A DNA stretch of 64,000 nt from Flavobacterium terrae (GCF_900142035.1 NZ_FQZI01000006.1:62001-126000), one strand, 5' to 3'. Positions 43,409 to 53,995 are shown, counted from the stretch's first letter. The notes: generated by a model from the sequence alone, not told the origin. Numbers and translations: made by a program.

Positions 43409-45342
43409 ACTATTGGAATTTCTATTAGCACTGACGTTCCTTTTCCAATTTCAGAATTCAAGTCAATTTTCCCTTTTACTAATTGAACTCTATTTTGAAT
43501 ATTTTTCCAACCAATACCTTCTGCATTTAACAATTTATTTTTATCAAATCCTTCTCCATTGTCTTCTACTGTAATTTGAAGTATTTTTTCTTCTTCAGAA
43601 AAATGTGCCTGCACCAAAAGATCTTTTGCTTTAGAATACTTAAGAGAATTATTAACAAGTTCTTGAATGATTCTATAACAAGCAATCGAAATCTCTTGTG
43701 AAAACTGATGTTGTTCCATATCGATTGATTGATAACTTGCTTTTAAAGTAGTAGAACGATTGAGTTCTGAACAAAGTTCTCTTAAAGCGCTATCCAAACC
43801 ATACTTCATTAAGTTTTCTGGTAACATATTGTGAGCAACACGGCGCATTTCACGAATACTGTTGTCAAGTTGATCGATACTTCTTTCAAATGCCATAGCA
43901 TTGTCAGGAGTCATAATAAGATTTTCTTTCATAGCATTAAATGAGAATTTCACTCCGCTTAACATCCCACCAAGTCCATCATGCAAATCTTTTGCAAGTC
44001 TTGAACGTTCCTGTTCTTCTCCACGAAGAACAGCTTCTGTTGCGGTAAGTTGTTTTTCGGTTTCGAGTTCGTTAATTTTTTGTTGTTGAATGGTTTGCCC
44101 TCTTTTTAAATTACGATAAACTAAAAAGGCAATAAGCAAAATTGCCAAAACAGTTCCTGCAAATACGTAATTTAATAAGCGACGATTTTTTAACTTGGCT
44201 TCTTGCTCTTTTATTTGCAAATCTTTTTTTGCAGCTTGATATTTGGTATCGAGATCCTGTAATTGCTTTTGTAAATCATTAGAACTAACACTATCATTTA
44301 ATTGATTATATTTTTCTAAATAATTATACGCTAATTCATAGTTTTTATTTTTTTTATTAAGCTGAGCCAATTCAGGATAAATTAATAACAAATGACTTTT
44401 CATATCATTTTTTAATGCCAAATCTTCTGCAATTTTCAAATTTTGTAATGCATTTTGATACTCACCACTATCCTTTTGATATATTGACAAAAAAGTCAAG
44501 GCGTTAATTTTGTAAAAATCATTGCCTGTTTCAGTATAATAACTTAATGACTTTTTTATCAAATCAATCGCTTCTTTATACTTCTTTTCTGAGTATAAAA
44601 CTCTTGATAAATAATAATCTAAATTTGCTAAATTAGGTAAGCTTTTTAATTTGGTTGCAACCTCTTTCCCTTTAAGTATATACGGTTTTGCTGTTTTAAA
44701 TTGACTTTTTTCCAAATAATCAGAACCAATATTTTCATAAGCCTTTGAAATTGTTGCGCTATCCTTAGCTACAATAGCCTGTGACAACGCCTTTTTAGAA
44801 TACTCGATTGCCTTATCAAGGTTTTTTGAATTTGAAAAACAAACACTAATCATTAAGTTTATTTTTCTCTCAAAATCATATTCTTTATTTTTATTAAAAA
44901 GCTGAATTCCTTTTTGAAAATATTGTAATGCTTTTTGAAATTCTGCATTACTCATAAAAGCATTGCCTAAGTTTACAGTAAATTTTGCTTCATTATGCTT
45001 ATCATTATACTTTTTTGCATTTTCTACTGAAATCTTCATCAGCTTTATAAGCTCATCATATTTACCTTGATACAAATAAACATTACCTTGATTTGAAGCA
45101 TAATCAAAAACACCTTCTTTATATTTTATTTCTTTGCTTATTTCATAAGCCTTTTTATAATATGCTGTTGCAGAATCATAGCTTATTGCAAACCAATAAT
45201 TTCCCAACTCGTTTAGCGCATTAACCTTCTCTTTTTTTGTCTTTGATTTAGAAATATTGGCTTGAAGTTCATCTAAAGTAACATCCTGTGAATATCCAAT
45301 AAATACGTTTGCTAATAAAAATAACAGTATTAGTTTTTTCAT
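43405..45342 (-). CDS. TPR sensor histidine kinase (HisKA_3 type)
   Basis: The 645-residue protein has a signal peptide (MKKLILLFLLANVFIGYSQ), about eight TPR units in the periplasm, a coiled coil, one membrane helix (LLNYVFAGTVLAILLIAFLVY), then a HisKA_3 dimerisation domain with the phospho-acceptor His in SRLAKDLHDGLGGMLSG. A HATPase domain follows (QELVNNSLKYSKA, VEDNGEGFD, GIGWKNIQNRV). This is the NarX/LytS-like class that pairs with LuxR-type regulators, as here. The signal sensed is unknown. Confidence 0.93.
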   Translation of the reverse strand: MKKLILLFLLANVFIGYSQDVTLDELQANISKSKTKKEKVNALNELGNYWFAISYDSATAYYKKAYEISKEIKYKEGVFDYASNQGNVYLYQGKYDELIKLMKISVENAKKYNDKHNEAKFTVNLGNAFMSNAEFQKALQYFQKGIQLFNKNKEYDFERKINLMISVCFSNSKNLDKAIEYSKKALSQAIVAKDSATISKAYENIGSDYLEKSQFKTAKPYILKGKEVATKLKSLPNLANLDYYLSRVLYSEKKYKEAIDLIKKSLSYYTETGNDFYKINALTFLSIYQKDSGEYQNALQNLKIAEDLALKNDMKSHLLLIYPELAQLNKKNKNYELAYNYLEKYNQLNDSVSSNDLQKQLQDLDTKYQAAKKDLQIKEQEAKLKNRRLLNYVFAGTVLAILLIAFLVYRNLKRGQTIQQQKINELETEKQLTATEAVLRGEEQERSRLAKDLHDGLGGMLSGVKFSFNAMKENLIMTPDNAMAFERSIDQLDNSIREMRRVAHNMLPENLMKYGLDSALRELCSELNRSTTLKASYQSIDMEQHQFSQEISIACYRIIQELVNNSLKYSKAKDLLVQAHFSEEEKILQITVEDNGEGFDKNKLLNAEGIGWKNIQNRVQLVKGKIDLNSEIGKGTSVLIEIPIV

Positions 45343-45706
45343 GATTACATTTTACTTTTTACTGCTTTATAAACAGTTTTATTTTTAGAAATCAATAATA
45401 TCCTCCAATTAAATTATCCAATAACTAAAAATACTACAACATCATAATGATTATAAGTTTTCAATTGAAATAATTTCAAACAAATGTAAAGATTTAATCA
45501 TTTTCAAAATATCATTCAAAAGCATGATATTTTAAAAACTATAAAAATATCATCTTTTTGGATGATTGATTTGAGTTTGTTTTCTAATCAAATTTGCCAA
45601 AGAGAAATTAAAAACAATCAATAAAAAATGAACTAATTACAAATTCATCAATTGACTGACAATAAAAACTCTCTTAAAAATATTAGATAACTAAAAATAA
45701 ACTATT
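45343..45706. other. 364-nt intergenic region
   Basis: A very AT-rich divergent gap between the sensor kinase and a beta-helix lipoprotein. The only feature I can suggest is a weak forward promoter: TTG at 45566-45568 and CAAATTTG at 45589-45596 (one mismatch to TAnnTTTG, 20-nt spacer), leaving a leader of about 100 nt. No ORF, RNA gene or strong hairpin was seen. Confidence 0.5.
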
Positions 45707-47131
45707 ATGAAAACTACTAAAATTTTATTCTTTTTTGCGCTTCTACTTTCTATATGTAGTTGCAGTAACGATGATTCACCAAATGACGTGACCAATCCAA
45801 CTATTACAACAGACAATCCTGTTACTTATACAGACAATCCATATGCTACTCTTGGTGGAAAAATAAACGATGCTGGAAACCAAAACATTACTGAAACCGG
45901 AGTTTGTTTAGCACTAACTGCAAATCCGATTGCCGTTAATGACAATAATAATACCAGTATCGCTATTACAGCAACGAACAATGCATTTTCAGATACATTT
46001 GACTTTGCGGGATTTGAAGGGCAATTAATACATGTCCGCGCCTATGCCAAAATTAATGGTTCTCTTATATACGGTGAGGACAAAACTTTTATTCCTTTAG
46101 AGGCAAATAATCCTAACTCATGCAATACAGTAATAGTAAATACAGATATTACAACAGCTACTACTTGGACAACTGGGAACGTGTATATGGTAGAAAACTG
46201 GATTGATGTTGATGCTCCTCTAGTAATACAACCTGGTGTAATTATAAAATTCAAAAATGGTAATGCTGGCCTAGAAGTATTTGCAAAAATAACAGCAAAT
46301 GCTTCAGAGACTAATCCTATTATTTTTACCTCTTATAAAGATGATAGCTATTGTGGGGATTCTAATGGAGATGGCGCTGCTTCTACTCCTGCAAAAGGCG
46401 ACTGGGGAAGATTAACAATGAGAGGAGATCAACACGGATCAATTTTTAGATATTGCAAATTCTTATGGGGTGGTGCATCAAATGGTGGAGTAATTGTAGT
46501 GAACACAGGAACCGGAAACATTCATGATTTTACTTTTGATCATTGTACTTTTGCCCATACTGCTGGTACAAATACTTATTATACAGCTGCATTCAATGGA
46601 GGACAAATGTATGATGAAAGCATAAGCGTAGTAACAAACAATATCTTTTACGATAATGCTATACCTATTTACATTCAAGCTAAATATTCTTTAAACCCTA
46701 ACAATGTTTACCACAATCCAGACAATGCAGCTGAAATCAACAAATACAACGGAATATTTGTTTATGGAGGGGGTTTGGGAGGAAGATCTGTTGTATACGG
46801 TGAGACAGAAGTCCCTTATGTGTTCAATGTAGGAGGAAATGCAACACTTAGCGTTGGTAGCTCTGATTTTCTAAAAATAGACTCTAACGTAATCTTAAAA
46901 TTTGGACAAACATCGGCCTCACTTGATTTAGGTGATTATTCAAACAATGCAAATATAAGTGGAACAGCAGTATTTACATCATATCGAGATGACACTCGTG
47001 GCGGAGATACTAATGGAGATGGTTCAACTTCATCACCTGCAACAGGAGATTGGAATGGATATGGATATTGGACAACAGGTCATGGTAGCTATGTATGGGT
47101 TCAAAACAATGTATTTTATGATTCACATTAA
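45707..47131 (+). CDS. Lipoprotein with beta-helix-like repeats
   Basis: The 474-residue protein starts with a lipoprotein signal (KILFFFALLLSICSCS, Cys acceptor). An Ig-like domain (PYATLGGKINDAGNQNITETGVCLA) is followed by a region rich in short beta strands and Asn/Gly turns that looks like a right-handed beta-helix. A module beginning FTSYKDDSYCGDSNGDG (about residue 205) recurs as FTSYRDDTRGGDTNGDG (about 422), each followed by GDW, a possible Ca-binding DxNxDG loop. Probably an outer-membrane surface protein; no active site was recognised. Confidence 0.72.
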   Translation: MKTTKILFFFALLLSICSCSNDDSPNDVTNPTITTDNPVTYTDNPYATLGGKINDAGNQNITETGVCLALTANPIAVNDNNNTSIAITATNNAFSDTFDFAGFEGQLIHVRAYAKINGSLIYGEDKTFIPLEANNPNSCNTVIVNTDITTATTWTTGNVYMVENWIDVDAPLVIQPGVIIKFKNGNAGLEVFAKITANASETNPIIFTSYKDDSYCGDSNGDGAASTPAKGDWGRLTMRGDQHGSIFRYCKFLWGGASNGGVIVVNTGTGNIHDFTFDHCTFAHTAGTNTYYTAAFNGGQMYDESISVVTNNIFYDNAIPIYIQAKYSLNPNNVYHNPDNAAEINKYNGIFVYGGGLGGRSVVYGETEVPYVFNVGGNATLSVGSSDFLKIDSNVILKFGQTSASLDLGDYSNNANISGTAVFTSYRDDTRGGDTNGDGSTSSPATGDWNGYGYWTTGHGSYVWVQNNVFYDSH

Positions 47132-47143
47132 ACATTTATTTAC

Positions 47144-47178
47144 AAAGGACAGTTTATTCACAACTGTCCTTTACTTTT
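47144..47178 (+). terminator. Terminator after the beta-helix lipoprotein gene
   Basis: A perfect 10-bp stem (AAAGGACAGT with ACTGTCCTTT) and a 9-nt loop, followed by a T-rich stretch. Confidence 0.8.
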
Positions 47179-47322
47179 TGAATAAGAACAAAATGAGTGT
47201 TTCAAAATTATCTGGTTTTGTTTTATAAGGTAATCAATGATGTATATCTGAACGTAGCCACAGAGTTTCTTCAGAAGAAAAAATAATACTTCGGTTTAAC
47301 AATCACCATTAAATTTTAAAAA

Positions 47323-48108
47323 ATGAAAAAAATAATTTCAATTCTAACAGTAACAGTTTTACTAACTGCTTGTAGTAAAAGTGATGATGAAGTGGTAACA
47401 CCAAAACAAGTAAAAACATACCTGAAATCGGAAGCAATAGATGTTTTTAATGGCACAACAACTTTCACTCTAAGTTCTAACTATACTTACAATAGTCAAA
47501 ATCAAATTATCGGCATTGAAGAAACTAGTAGTGATACCTATTATAGCTCAAACAAAAGTTATACAAATTTTGTATACAACAGTAAGGGAAAATTAGAAAG
47601 CTATCAATTACAATATACAGTGAATGGTACAATTTACAATTATAAAAACACTTATATTTATTCGCCTGAAGGCGTTGTACAGGAAATAACCACAACTAAT
47701 TTGGCTACTAATACAATTACCCAACGCAATACTTATGAGTACACTACAAATGGGCTTATATTTAGATATGTTCAAGCTTCGGGTAATGTAGGGCAAACCA
47801 ATATATACACTTACAATGGAGATAATATTTCTCAAATAGAATACAAAAATCAATCAGGAACTACTGTGCAAATTCAAAATTTTAATGGATATGATAACAA
47901 GCCCAACCCATTTCAATTAAGATGGGCATCGGTACCAGATAAACTTAGAAGTATCAATAATTGCAGCTCAGAAGTAAGAACTAATTCAAGCACTGGAGCA
48001 GTAACCACAACTCAGTATAACTACGAATATAATGCTGATGGATACCCTACTAAGCGAATTGATATTTCAAGTGGTAGGACTGCTACTTGGACATATGAAA
48101 AAAGATAA
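47323..48108 (+). CDS. Lipoprotein with YD/RHS-like tyrosine repeats
   Basis: The 261-residue protein has a lipobox (LTVTVLLTACSKSDDE) and a mature part built from repeats of the kind NYTYNSQNQIIGIEE, NFVYNSKGKLESYQ, TYIYSPEGVVQEI, YTYNGDNISQIEY and NYEYNADGYPTKRID. These Tyr-plus-Gly units resemble the beta-strand repeats of RHS/YD and DUF4595-like lipoproteins of the Bacteroidota. The function is unknown. A terminator separates it from the lipoprotein gene upstream, so it is probably transcribed alone. Confidence 0.78.
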   Translation: MKKIISILTVTVLLTACSKSDDEVVTPKQVKTYLKSEAIDVFNGTTTFTLSSNYTYNSQNQIIGIEETSSDTYYSSNKSYTNFVYNSKGKLESYQLQYTVNGTIYNYKNTYIYSPEGVVQEITTTNLATNTITQRNTYEYTTNGLIFRYVQASGNVGQTNIYTYNGDNISQIEYKNQSGTTVQIQNFNGYDNKPNPFQLRWASVPDKLRSINNCSSEVRTNSSTGAVTTTQYNYEYNADGYPTKRIDISSGRTATWTYEKR

Positions 48109-48173
48109 TGAGAATATAAAAAAATATAAAGTAATGATATTAAGTTCGTTTTATTTATTTGAGTTATTTAAAC

Positions 48174-48205
48174 AAAAAGCCCTTTCTAATAGAAAGGGCT
48201 TTTTA
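48174..48205. terminator. Bidirectional terminator
   Basis: A 14-bp stem (AAAAAGCCCTTTCT with AGAAAGGGCTTTTT) and 3-nt loop between the convergent lipoprotein and nucleoside permease genes. Confidence 0.9.
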
Positions 48206-48212
48206 ATTATTT

Positions 48213-49466
48213 TTAATGAGCTATGTTCTCTACATCTTTTGGATTGTGCTTATGCTTAAACAAAACTGCAAATGCAATCGCTATAATTAATGCATAAACG
48301 GCAAATGAAAACCAGATTCCATGCCAATCTCTATTTCCATCAACTGTATAATATCGATCAATCAAAATACCACTAATTCTTCCTCCAAAATAAGCTCCAA
48401 AACCATTTGTCATCATCATAAATAAACCTTGAGCAGAAGAACGCATTTTTGAATTTGTAGTTGTTTCAACAAATAAAGAACCTGATATATTAAAGAAATC
48501 GAATGCCATTCCGTAAACAACACAAGAAAGAATAATCATCCATAAACCTCCAGCAGGGTCACCGTAAGCAAACAATCCAAAACGTAATACCCATGCTAAC
48601 ATAGAGATTAACATCACTTGCTTGATTCCAAAACGCTTTAAAAAGAAAGGAATCGCTAAAATGAATAATGTCTCTGATATTTGAGAAATAGACATAATAA
48701 TTGTAGAATACCTTACTACAAATGAATCAGCATATTGTGGGATTTTTTCAAATTCTGATAAATAAGTATCACCATACATATTTGTTAACTGTAAAGCTCC
48801 CCCTAAAAACATAGAGAAAATGAAGAATAAAGCCATTTTATATGTACCAAATAATTTGAAAGCATCTAATCCTAATTTTTTAGTTAAAGAAGCATCTTCA
48901 TCAATTAAGTTTTGTGGTTTACATTGTGGTAATGTAAATGAATATACACCTAATACAAAAGCTGCAAATGCAGAGATATAAAACATGTTAACAGAAGCTT
49001 TATTACCTGTTAAATTAGTAATCCACATAGCTACAATGAAGCCAACTGTTCCCCAAACACGAATAGGAGGAAAAACTTTGATTACATCATAATCACTATT
49101 TTTAAGAATCGTATACGCAACTGAATTTGATAATGAAATTGTTGGCATATAGCACATCATGGCACCAAAAATAACCCAATAAAAAGTCGAAGGGTCTTCA
49201 ACTTGAGGAAGATAAGCTATAAATAATCCACCTATAATATGCAAGATTCCGTATAACCTTTCAGCATTTAACCATTTATCAGCAACAATACCTGTAATAG
49301 CAGGCATGATAATAGAAGATATTCCAAGTGTAGAAAAGATGGCCCCAAATTCTGCTCCGCTCCATTGTTTTGTACCGAACCAATAGTTTCCTACTGTAAT
49401 TAACCAAGCTCCCCACACAAAGAATTGTAAAAAGCTCATGAGTGTTAATCTAAATTTAATATTCAT
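48213..49466 (-). CDS. MFS nucleoside permease (NupG/XapB-like)
   Basis: The 417-residue protein has twelve predicted helices and the start MSFLQFFVWGAWLITVGNYWF that is characteristic of nucleoside:proton symporters of the NupG family. Other family-like stretches are ALQLTNMYGDTYLSEF and SSAQGLFMMMTNGFGAYFGG. It imports nucleosides across the inner membrane; the exact specificity is unknown. It precedes no nucleoside catabolic gene here, but a secreted nuclease at the left end could supply substrates (inference). Confidence 0.9.
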   Translation of the reverse strand: MNIKFRLTLMSFLQFFVWGAWLITVGNYWFGTKQWSGAEFGAIFSTLGISSIIMPAITGIVADKWLNAERLYGILHIIGGLFIAYLPQVEDPSTFYWVIFGAMMCYMPTISLSNSVAYTILKNSDYDVIKVFPPIRVWGTVGFIVAMWITNLTGNKASVNMFYISAFAAFVLGVYSFTLPQCKPQNLIDEDASLTKKLGLDAFKLFGTYKMALFFIFSMFLGGALQLTNMYGDTYLSEFEKIPQYADSFVVRYSTIIMSISQISETLFILAIPFFLKRFGIKQVMLISMLAWVLRFGLFAYGDPAGGLWMIILSCVVYGMAFDFFNISGSLFVETTTNSKMRSSAQGLFMMMTNGFGAYFGGRISGILIDRYYTVDGNRDWHGIWFSFAVYALIIAIAFAVLFKHKHNPKDVENIAH

Positions 49467-49573
49467 AATTTTGTTTTGGTTTTTGTTTGATTTAAAAAAG
49501 CCGGTAAATCTATAAAAAAAATAGTTTTTACAACGTTTTCGAAACGAATTTTATCCAGCTTTTTTCAAAATTA

Positions 49574-50257
49574 TTACAATTTAGCTTCGACTAATTGCAG
49601 TACTTTTTGAAATTGAGCTTCTCTTGTTAACTCCGAATTATCTATTTCTACAGCATCATCGGCCTTAACCAATGGAGAATCTTCTCTGTGAGTATCTATG
49701 TAATCTCTTTGTAGCACATTTTCTAAAACTCTGTCATAAGAGACTAATTGACCTTTTTCTGAAAGTTCATCAAAACGACGTTGAGCACGAACATCAGGAC
49801 TGGCATTCATGAATATTTTTAATTCGGCATCAGGGAAAACAACTGTACCTATATCTCTTCCATCCATCACAACACCTTTATCTTTGCCCATTTGTTGCTG
49901 TTGCTTTACCAGCATAGCGCGAACTTCAGATACTTCGGCTACTTGACTCACAAAATTTGAAACTTCTAAAGTTCGTATTTGCTTTTCAACATTTATATCA
50001 TTTAAATACATCTCAGCAAAACCCAATTGTGAATTAAACTGAAATTTTAAATTAATCTCGGGGAGTCTTTTTATGAGTTGCTCTTTATCGAATTCGAAAG
50101 CATCAATTAAATTATTTTGCATTGCAAACAAAGTAACTGCTCTATACATTGCACCAGTATCTACATAAACATATCCTAATTTTTTTGCGACTTGTTTTGC
50201 TAATGTACTTTTACCTGTCGAAGAAAAACCATCGATAGCTATCGTTATTTTTTTCAT
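49574..50257 (-). CDS. cmk: Cytidylate kinase
   Basis: The 227-residue kinase phosphorylates CMP and dCMP. It has the P-loop IDGFSSTGKSTLAKQ, the YVDTGAMYRAVT segment, the GVVMDGRDIGTVVFPDAELKIFMNAS region and the lid residues RAQRRFDEL. Length is normal. It lies downstream of porQ on the same strand, a pairing common in the Bacteroidota, with an intergenic repeat element between. Confidence 0.97.
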   Translation of the reverse strand: MKKITIAIDGFSSTGKSTLAKQVAKKLGYVYVDTGAMYRAVTLFAMQNNLIDAFEFDKEQLIKRLPEINLKFQFNSQLGFAEMYLNDINVEKQIRTLEVSNFVSQVAEVSEVRAMLVKQQQQMGKDKGVVMDGRDIGTVVFPDAELKIFMNASPDVRAQRRFDELSEKGQLVSYDRVLENVLQRDYIDTHREDSPLVKADDAVEIDNSELTREAQFQKVLQLVEAKL

Positions 50258-50286
50258 TTGTTTAAAAAATGCCTAAAGTTTGTGTC

Positions 50287-50366
50287 TAGCCCCGATGGAA
50301 ACGATATCCTTTTTGTTGACTGAGGTTCTCGAAGGCAACAAAAAGATTTAGTGAGCAGCGGGAATT
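50287..50366. repeat. Intergenic palindromic repeat element with nested dispersed repeat
   Basis: An imperfect palindrome: an outer part starting AGCCCCGATGGAAACGATATCC and ending AGTGAGCAGCGGGAAT, and an inner stem CTTTTTGTTG/CAACAAAAAG. In its loop (50320-50333) the reverse strand reads TTCGAGAACCTCAG, the same core type found in purL and pyrR. GC-rich elements like the outer part (GCCCCGAT ... AGCGGGA) recur between genes in Flavobacterium genomes as I recall. The palindrome is visible; the family name is not established here. Confidence 0.6.
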
Positions 50367-50395
50367 ACAAATGTACTATTATTCCTATTGATTGG

Positions 50396-51412
50396 CTACA
50401 AATTAATCATTAAACCAAATTGACTTGTATTTGATGCAGATGTGTATCGTGAATACGAATAATCAAATCTGAATTTATTGAAACGAATTCCAAATCCAGC
50501 AGATATACCAGAAAAGGTTCTTTGATCAAGAATTTTAAGTTCGGCGGCTCTTCTGAAATTGTAACTTAATCTGATATTAATAGCTTTTTGTGGAAGAACT
50601 TCAACACCAAAAATTACATGACGAAATGCATTTGCCAGGAATCCTACTTTTTCTTCTTGTACTCCTCCATCGATAGTTTGTTCGCTTCGGGCTGGGTTAG
50701 CAAAAGCCACTTTCCATTTTTGAAGATTTTCAAGAGTTAAGTGCCAACGCACAGGAACGTTTTCGAGTTCTTGTGAAATACCTGCAATGACTTCAAATGG
50801 TAATTTTTCTTTTTCACCATTATAAGTCGTGATTTGTGTACCAAAATTACGAATCACCAATCCGTAATTTATATCGTTTTTATCATCTACATAAATTGCT
50901 CCTAAATCTACTGCAGCTCCAAAGGATTGATAACTTTCTAATGTTGACGATATAAATTTAGCATTGGCTCCTAAATATAAATTTGTCCAGGGAACATTAT
51001 ATGCATAACCCAAAGATAACGCAACTTCACCCCCAGTAAATGTTCCAGTAGCATCTCCAAACTCATTACGACCATCAAATTTACCGTAATTAATATATGT
51101 TACACCTGCATGAAAAGTATTTACATGCTTGTCATGTGTATAGGCATAAGATGCGGTTCCGTAGTTAACATCTCCTAAATAATTTGAATAATTTAAAGCT
51201 AACCTTCCGTTCATTTCTTCGTTTATTGAAGCTGGATTAAACAAAGGCTGGTTAACATCATAGTCGTAAGTTGTTATGGTTTTGCCTCCTAAAGCTGCTT
51301 GTCTGGGTGAAGATATTAGATTTAGAAACTGATAGACATTCTCTCCTCCAACTTGTGAAAAAGCTGGACAAGCCAATAAAATTAGTAAGAGAACGGTTAA
51401 TTTGTTTTGCAT
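50396..51412 (-). CDS. porQ: Type IX secretion system protein PorQ
   Basis: The 338-residue protein has a signal peptide (MQNKLTVLLLILLACPAFSQ) and the PorQ/PorV-like beta-barrel pattern: VYQFLNLISSPRQAALGGKTITTYD, LFNPASINEEMNGRLALNYSNYLGD, and a C-terminal aromatic strand series ending SRYTSASNTSQFGLMINL. PorQ is an outer-membrane component needed for attaching T9SS cargo in Porphyromonas (family knowledge). It fits the five or six T9SS substrates in the window. cmk lies downstream on the same strand. Confidence 0.92.
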   Translation of the reverse strand: MQNKLTVLLLILLACPAFSQVGGENVYQFLNLISSPRQAALGGKTITTYDYDVNQPLFNPASINEEMNGRLALNYSNYLGDVNYGTASYAYTHDKHVNTFHAGVTYINYGKFDGRNEFGDATGTFTGGEVALSLGYAYNVPWTNLYLGANAKFISSTLESYQSFGAAVDLGAIYVDDKNDINYGLVIRNFGTQITTYNGEKEKLPFEVIAGISQELENVPVRWHLTLENLQKWKVAFANPARSEQTIDGGVQEEKVGFLANAFRHVIFGVEVLPQKAINIRLSYNFRRAAELKILDQRTFSGISAGFGIRFNKFRFDYSYSRYTSASNTSQFGLMINL

Positions 51413-51467
51413 GAATGTAGCCTGTTATAGTATATATAACGCATGGCGAATATATTTATTTTTTATA

Positions 51468-51497
51468 AAAAAACGGCTAAAAAAATTAGCCGTTTTA
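51468..51497 (-). terminator. Terminator of lon
   Basis: A perfect 10-bp stem (AAAACGGCTA with TAGCCGTTTT) just downstream of lon, with an A run on the left. Confidence 0.88.
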
Positions 51498-51499
51498 AA

Positions 51500-53950
51500 T
51501 TATAAGGTTTTTGCGAACTTTACTTTGTCTTTAGTTATTGCTAGTTCTAAGACTTCTTGCATATCATTTACAAAATGAAAAGTAAGACCTTGAACATACT
51601 CCTTCTTGATTTCTTCAATATCTTTTCTGTTCTCTGCAGAAAGGATAATTTCTTTAATCTTAGCTCTTTTTGCAGCCAATATTTTCTCTTTTATTCCTCC
51701 AACAGGTAGTACTCGTCCACGAAGCGTAATTTCGCCAGTCATAGCCAAATTCTTTTTCACTTTTCTTTGAGTTAATAAAGATACGAGTGAAGTAAGCATT
51801 GCAATACCCGCACTTGGTCCATCTTTAGGAGTTGCTCCTTCTGGTATGTGAACGTGAATGTTGTATTTAGTAAATATTTCAGTATTAATTCCTAGCTTAC
51901 TAGCATTAGCCTTAACATACTCCATAGCAATAGTAATTGATTCTTTCATTACTGTACCCATATTTCCCGTAAAAGTCAATGTTCCTTTTCCTTCAGAAAT
52001 AATAGATTCTATGAATAAAATATCTCCTCCTACACTAGTCCATGCTAATCCTGTTACGACTCCAGCGGTATCATTATTTTCGTATTTGTCGCGTTCTAAT
52101 TTTGCTGGCCCAAGAACGTTTACAATATCTTCATCTGTAACTTTTACATTATACTCTTCTTCTAATGCAATAGATTTTGCAGTATTGCGAACAACTTGAG
52201 CTATTTTTTTCTCTAAACCACGAACACCTGATTCTCTTGTGTATCCTTCAACAATTTTCTCAATTTGTTTTTTTCCAATTACTACTTGAGTATTATCTAA
52301 TCCGTGTTCTTTTATTTGCTTAGGAACTAAATGTTGCTTTGCAATTTCAATTTTTTCTTCAATTGTGTAACCTGTCATAGTTATAATCTCCATACGATCA
52401 CGTAGAGCAGGCTGAACATTAGCAATATTGTTTGACGTGGCAATAAACATTACTTTAGACAAATCAAATCCCATTTCTAGGAAGTTATCGTAAAATTCCT
52501 TGTTTTGTTCTGGATCTAATACCTCTAATAATGCAGATGATGGATCACCATGATTACTAACAGATAATTTATCTATTTCATCTAAAATGAAAACTGGGTT
52601 TGAAGTACCTGCTTTTTTAAGACTTTGAATGATTCGTCCTGGCATTGCACCAATGTACGTTTTTCTGTGTCCTCTTATTTCTGCTTCGTCTCTCAAACCT
52701 CCCAAAGACATACGAACATATTCTCTACCCAATGCTTCAGCAACTGATTTACCAATGGAAGTTTTACCAACTCCCGGAGGGCCAGTTAAACATAAAATAG
52801 GCGATTTCATATCGTTACGAAGCTTAAGCACCGCTAAATGCTCAATAATTCTTTTCTTAACATCATCAAGACCAAAATGATCTCTATCTAATATTTTTTG
52901 AGCTCTTTTTAGATCGAAATTATCTTTTGAAAATTTATTCCAAGGCAATTCTAGAAACAATTCTAAATAATTTCTTTGTATTCCAAAATCTGGTGAATTT
53001 GGGTTAGTGCGTTGCAATTTAGAAATCTCTTTATCGAAATGTTTTCTGGTCTTTGCATCCCAGTCCATATCGTTAGCTTTGCTTTTCATTTCTTCAATCT
53101 CAGCTTCATGAGAAACACCTCCCAATTCTTCTTGGATGGTTTTCATTTGCTGTTGCAAGAAATATTCGCGTTGTTGTTGATCTAAATCAAATCGCACTTT
53201 AGACTGAATATCGTTTTTTAACTCCAATTTTTGAAGTTCAATATTCATATGCTTCAACGTATTTAAAGCTCTATCTTTTAATTTATTTACTTCTAAAAGT
53301 TCCTGTTTTTCAACAACTGTCAAATTCATATTAGAAGAAACAAAATTGACTAGAAAAGAATTACTTTCAATATTTTTTATTGCAAAAGTAGCTTCCGTTG
53401 GAATGTTAGGACTTTCCTTAATAATCTGTATTGCTAATTCTCTAACCGAATCGATTATAGCTTGAAATTCCTTATCCTTATCTTTTGGTCGTTCCTCTGC
53501 AACTTCTTTTATAGATGCTTTTAAATAGGGTTCTGTTGCTGTTATCTTATCAATCTCAAATCGTTTTTTCCCCTGAAGTATTACAGTTACATTTCCATCA
53601 GGCATTTTTAAAATTCTAAGAATTCGCGCTACTGTCCCTACCTTATTGATCTGAGATTCATTAGGATCTTCGTCTTCTTCATTTTTTTGAGAAACTACTC
53701 CAATAATTTTATCTGATGCATTAGCATCATTCAATAATTTGATAGATTTATCTCTACCAGCAGTAATTGGAATAACTACACCAGGAAATAAAACTGTATT
53801 TCGTAATGGAAGTATAGGTAAATCTGAAGGAAGCTCTTCATTATTCATTTCCTCCTCGTCTTCAGGAGTTAATAAAGGAATTAAATCTGCTTCGGCATCA
53901 ATTTCTTGAAGTGACAAACTGTCAAGTGTTATAATTTTTTGTTGAGACAT
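51500..53950 (-). CDS. lon: ATP-dependent protease Lon
   Basis: The 816-residue protease has the N-terminal substrate domain ([19 protein letters not shown]), a coiled region, the AAA+ module with Walker [14 protein letters not shown], Walker [11 protein letters not shown] and sensor segments, and the C-terminal Ser/Lys protease domain with the catalytic Ser in [11 protein letters not shown] and Lys in [16 protein letters not shown]. It degrades damaged and regulatory proteins in the cytoplasm. Length is standard. porQ follows about 90 nt downstream after a terminator. Confidence 0.98.
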   Translation of the reverse strand: MSQQKIITLDSLSLQEIDAEADLIPLLTPEDEEEMNNEELPSDLPILPLRNTVLFPGVVIPITAGRDKSIKLLNDANASDKIIGVVSQKNEEDEDPNESQINKVGTVARILRILKMPDGNVTVILQGKKRFEIDKITATEPYLKASIKEVAEERPKDKDKEFQAIIDSVRELAIQIIKESPNIPTEATFAIKNIESNSFLVNFVSSNMNLTVVEKQELLEVNKLKDRALNTLKHMNIELQKLELKNDIQSKVRFDLDQQQREYFLQQQMKTIQEELGGVSHEAEIEEMKSKANDMDWDAKTRKHFDKEISKLQRTNPNSPDFGIQRNYLELFLELPWNKFSKDNFDLKRAQKILDRDHFGLDDVKKRIIEHLAVLKLRNDMKSPILCLTGPPGVGKTSIGKSVAEALGREYVRMSLGGLRDEAEIRGHRKTYIGAMPGRIIQSLKKAGTSNPVFILDEIDKLSVSNHGDPSSALLEVLDPEQNKEFYDNFLEMGFDLSKVMFIATSNNIANVQPALRDRMEIITMTGYTIEEKIEIAKQHLVPKQIKEHGLDNTQVVIGKKQIEKIVEGYTRESGVRGLEKKIAQVVRNTAKSIALEEEYNVKVTDEDIVNVLGPAKLERDKYENNDTAGVVTGLAWTSVGGDILFIESIISEGKGTLTFTGNMGTVMKESITIAMEYVKANASKLGINTEIFTKYNIHVHIPEGATPKDGPSAGIAMLTSLVSLLTQRKVKKNLAMTGEITLRGRVLPVGGIKEKILAAKRAKIKEIILSAENRKDIEEIKKEYVQGLTFHFVNDMQEVLELAITKDKVKFAKTL

Positions 53951-53995
53951 ATATTTTTTAAGTCATTTTGTCATTAAACAAAGAAAGTCTTAATG

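Noticed and set aside
45343..45706. Small ORFs in the 364-nt gap
   Set aside because: Frames are under about 20 codons and lack promoters or recognisable products.
49185..49215. Possible fifth copy of the TTCGA/CTCAG repeat in the nucleoside permease gene
   Set aside because: Only GTCGAAG is present, without a CTGAG half at the right distance, and the stretch encodes ordinary permease residues.
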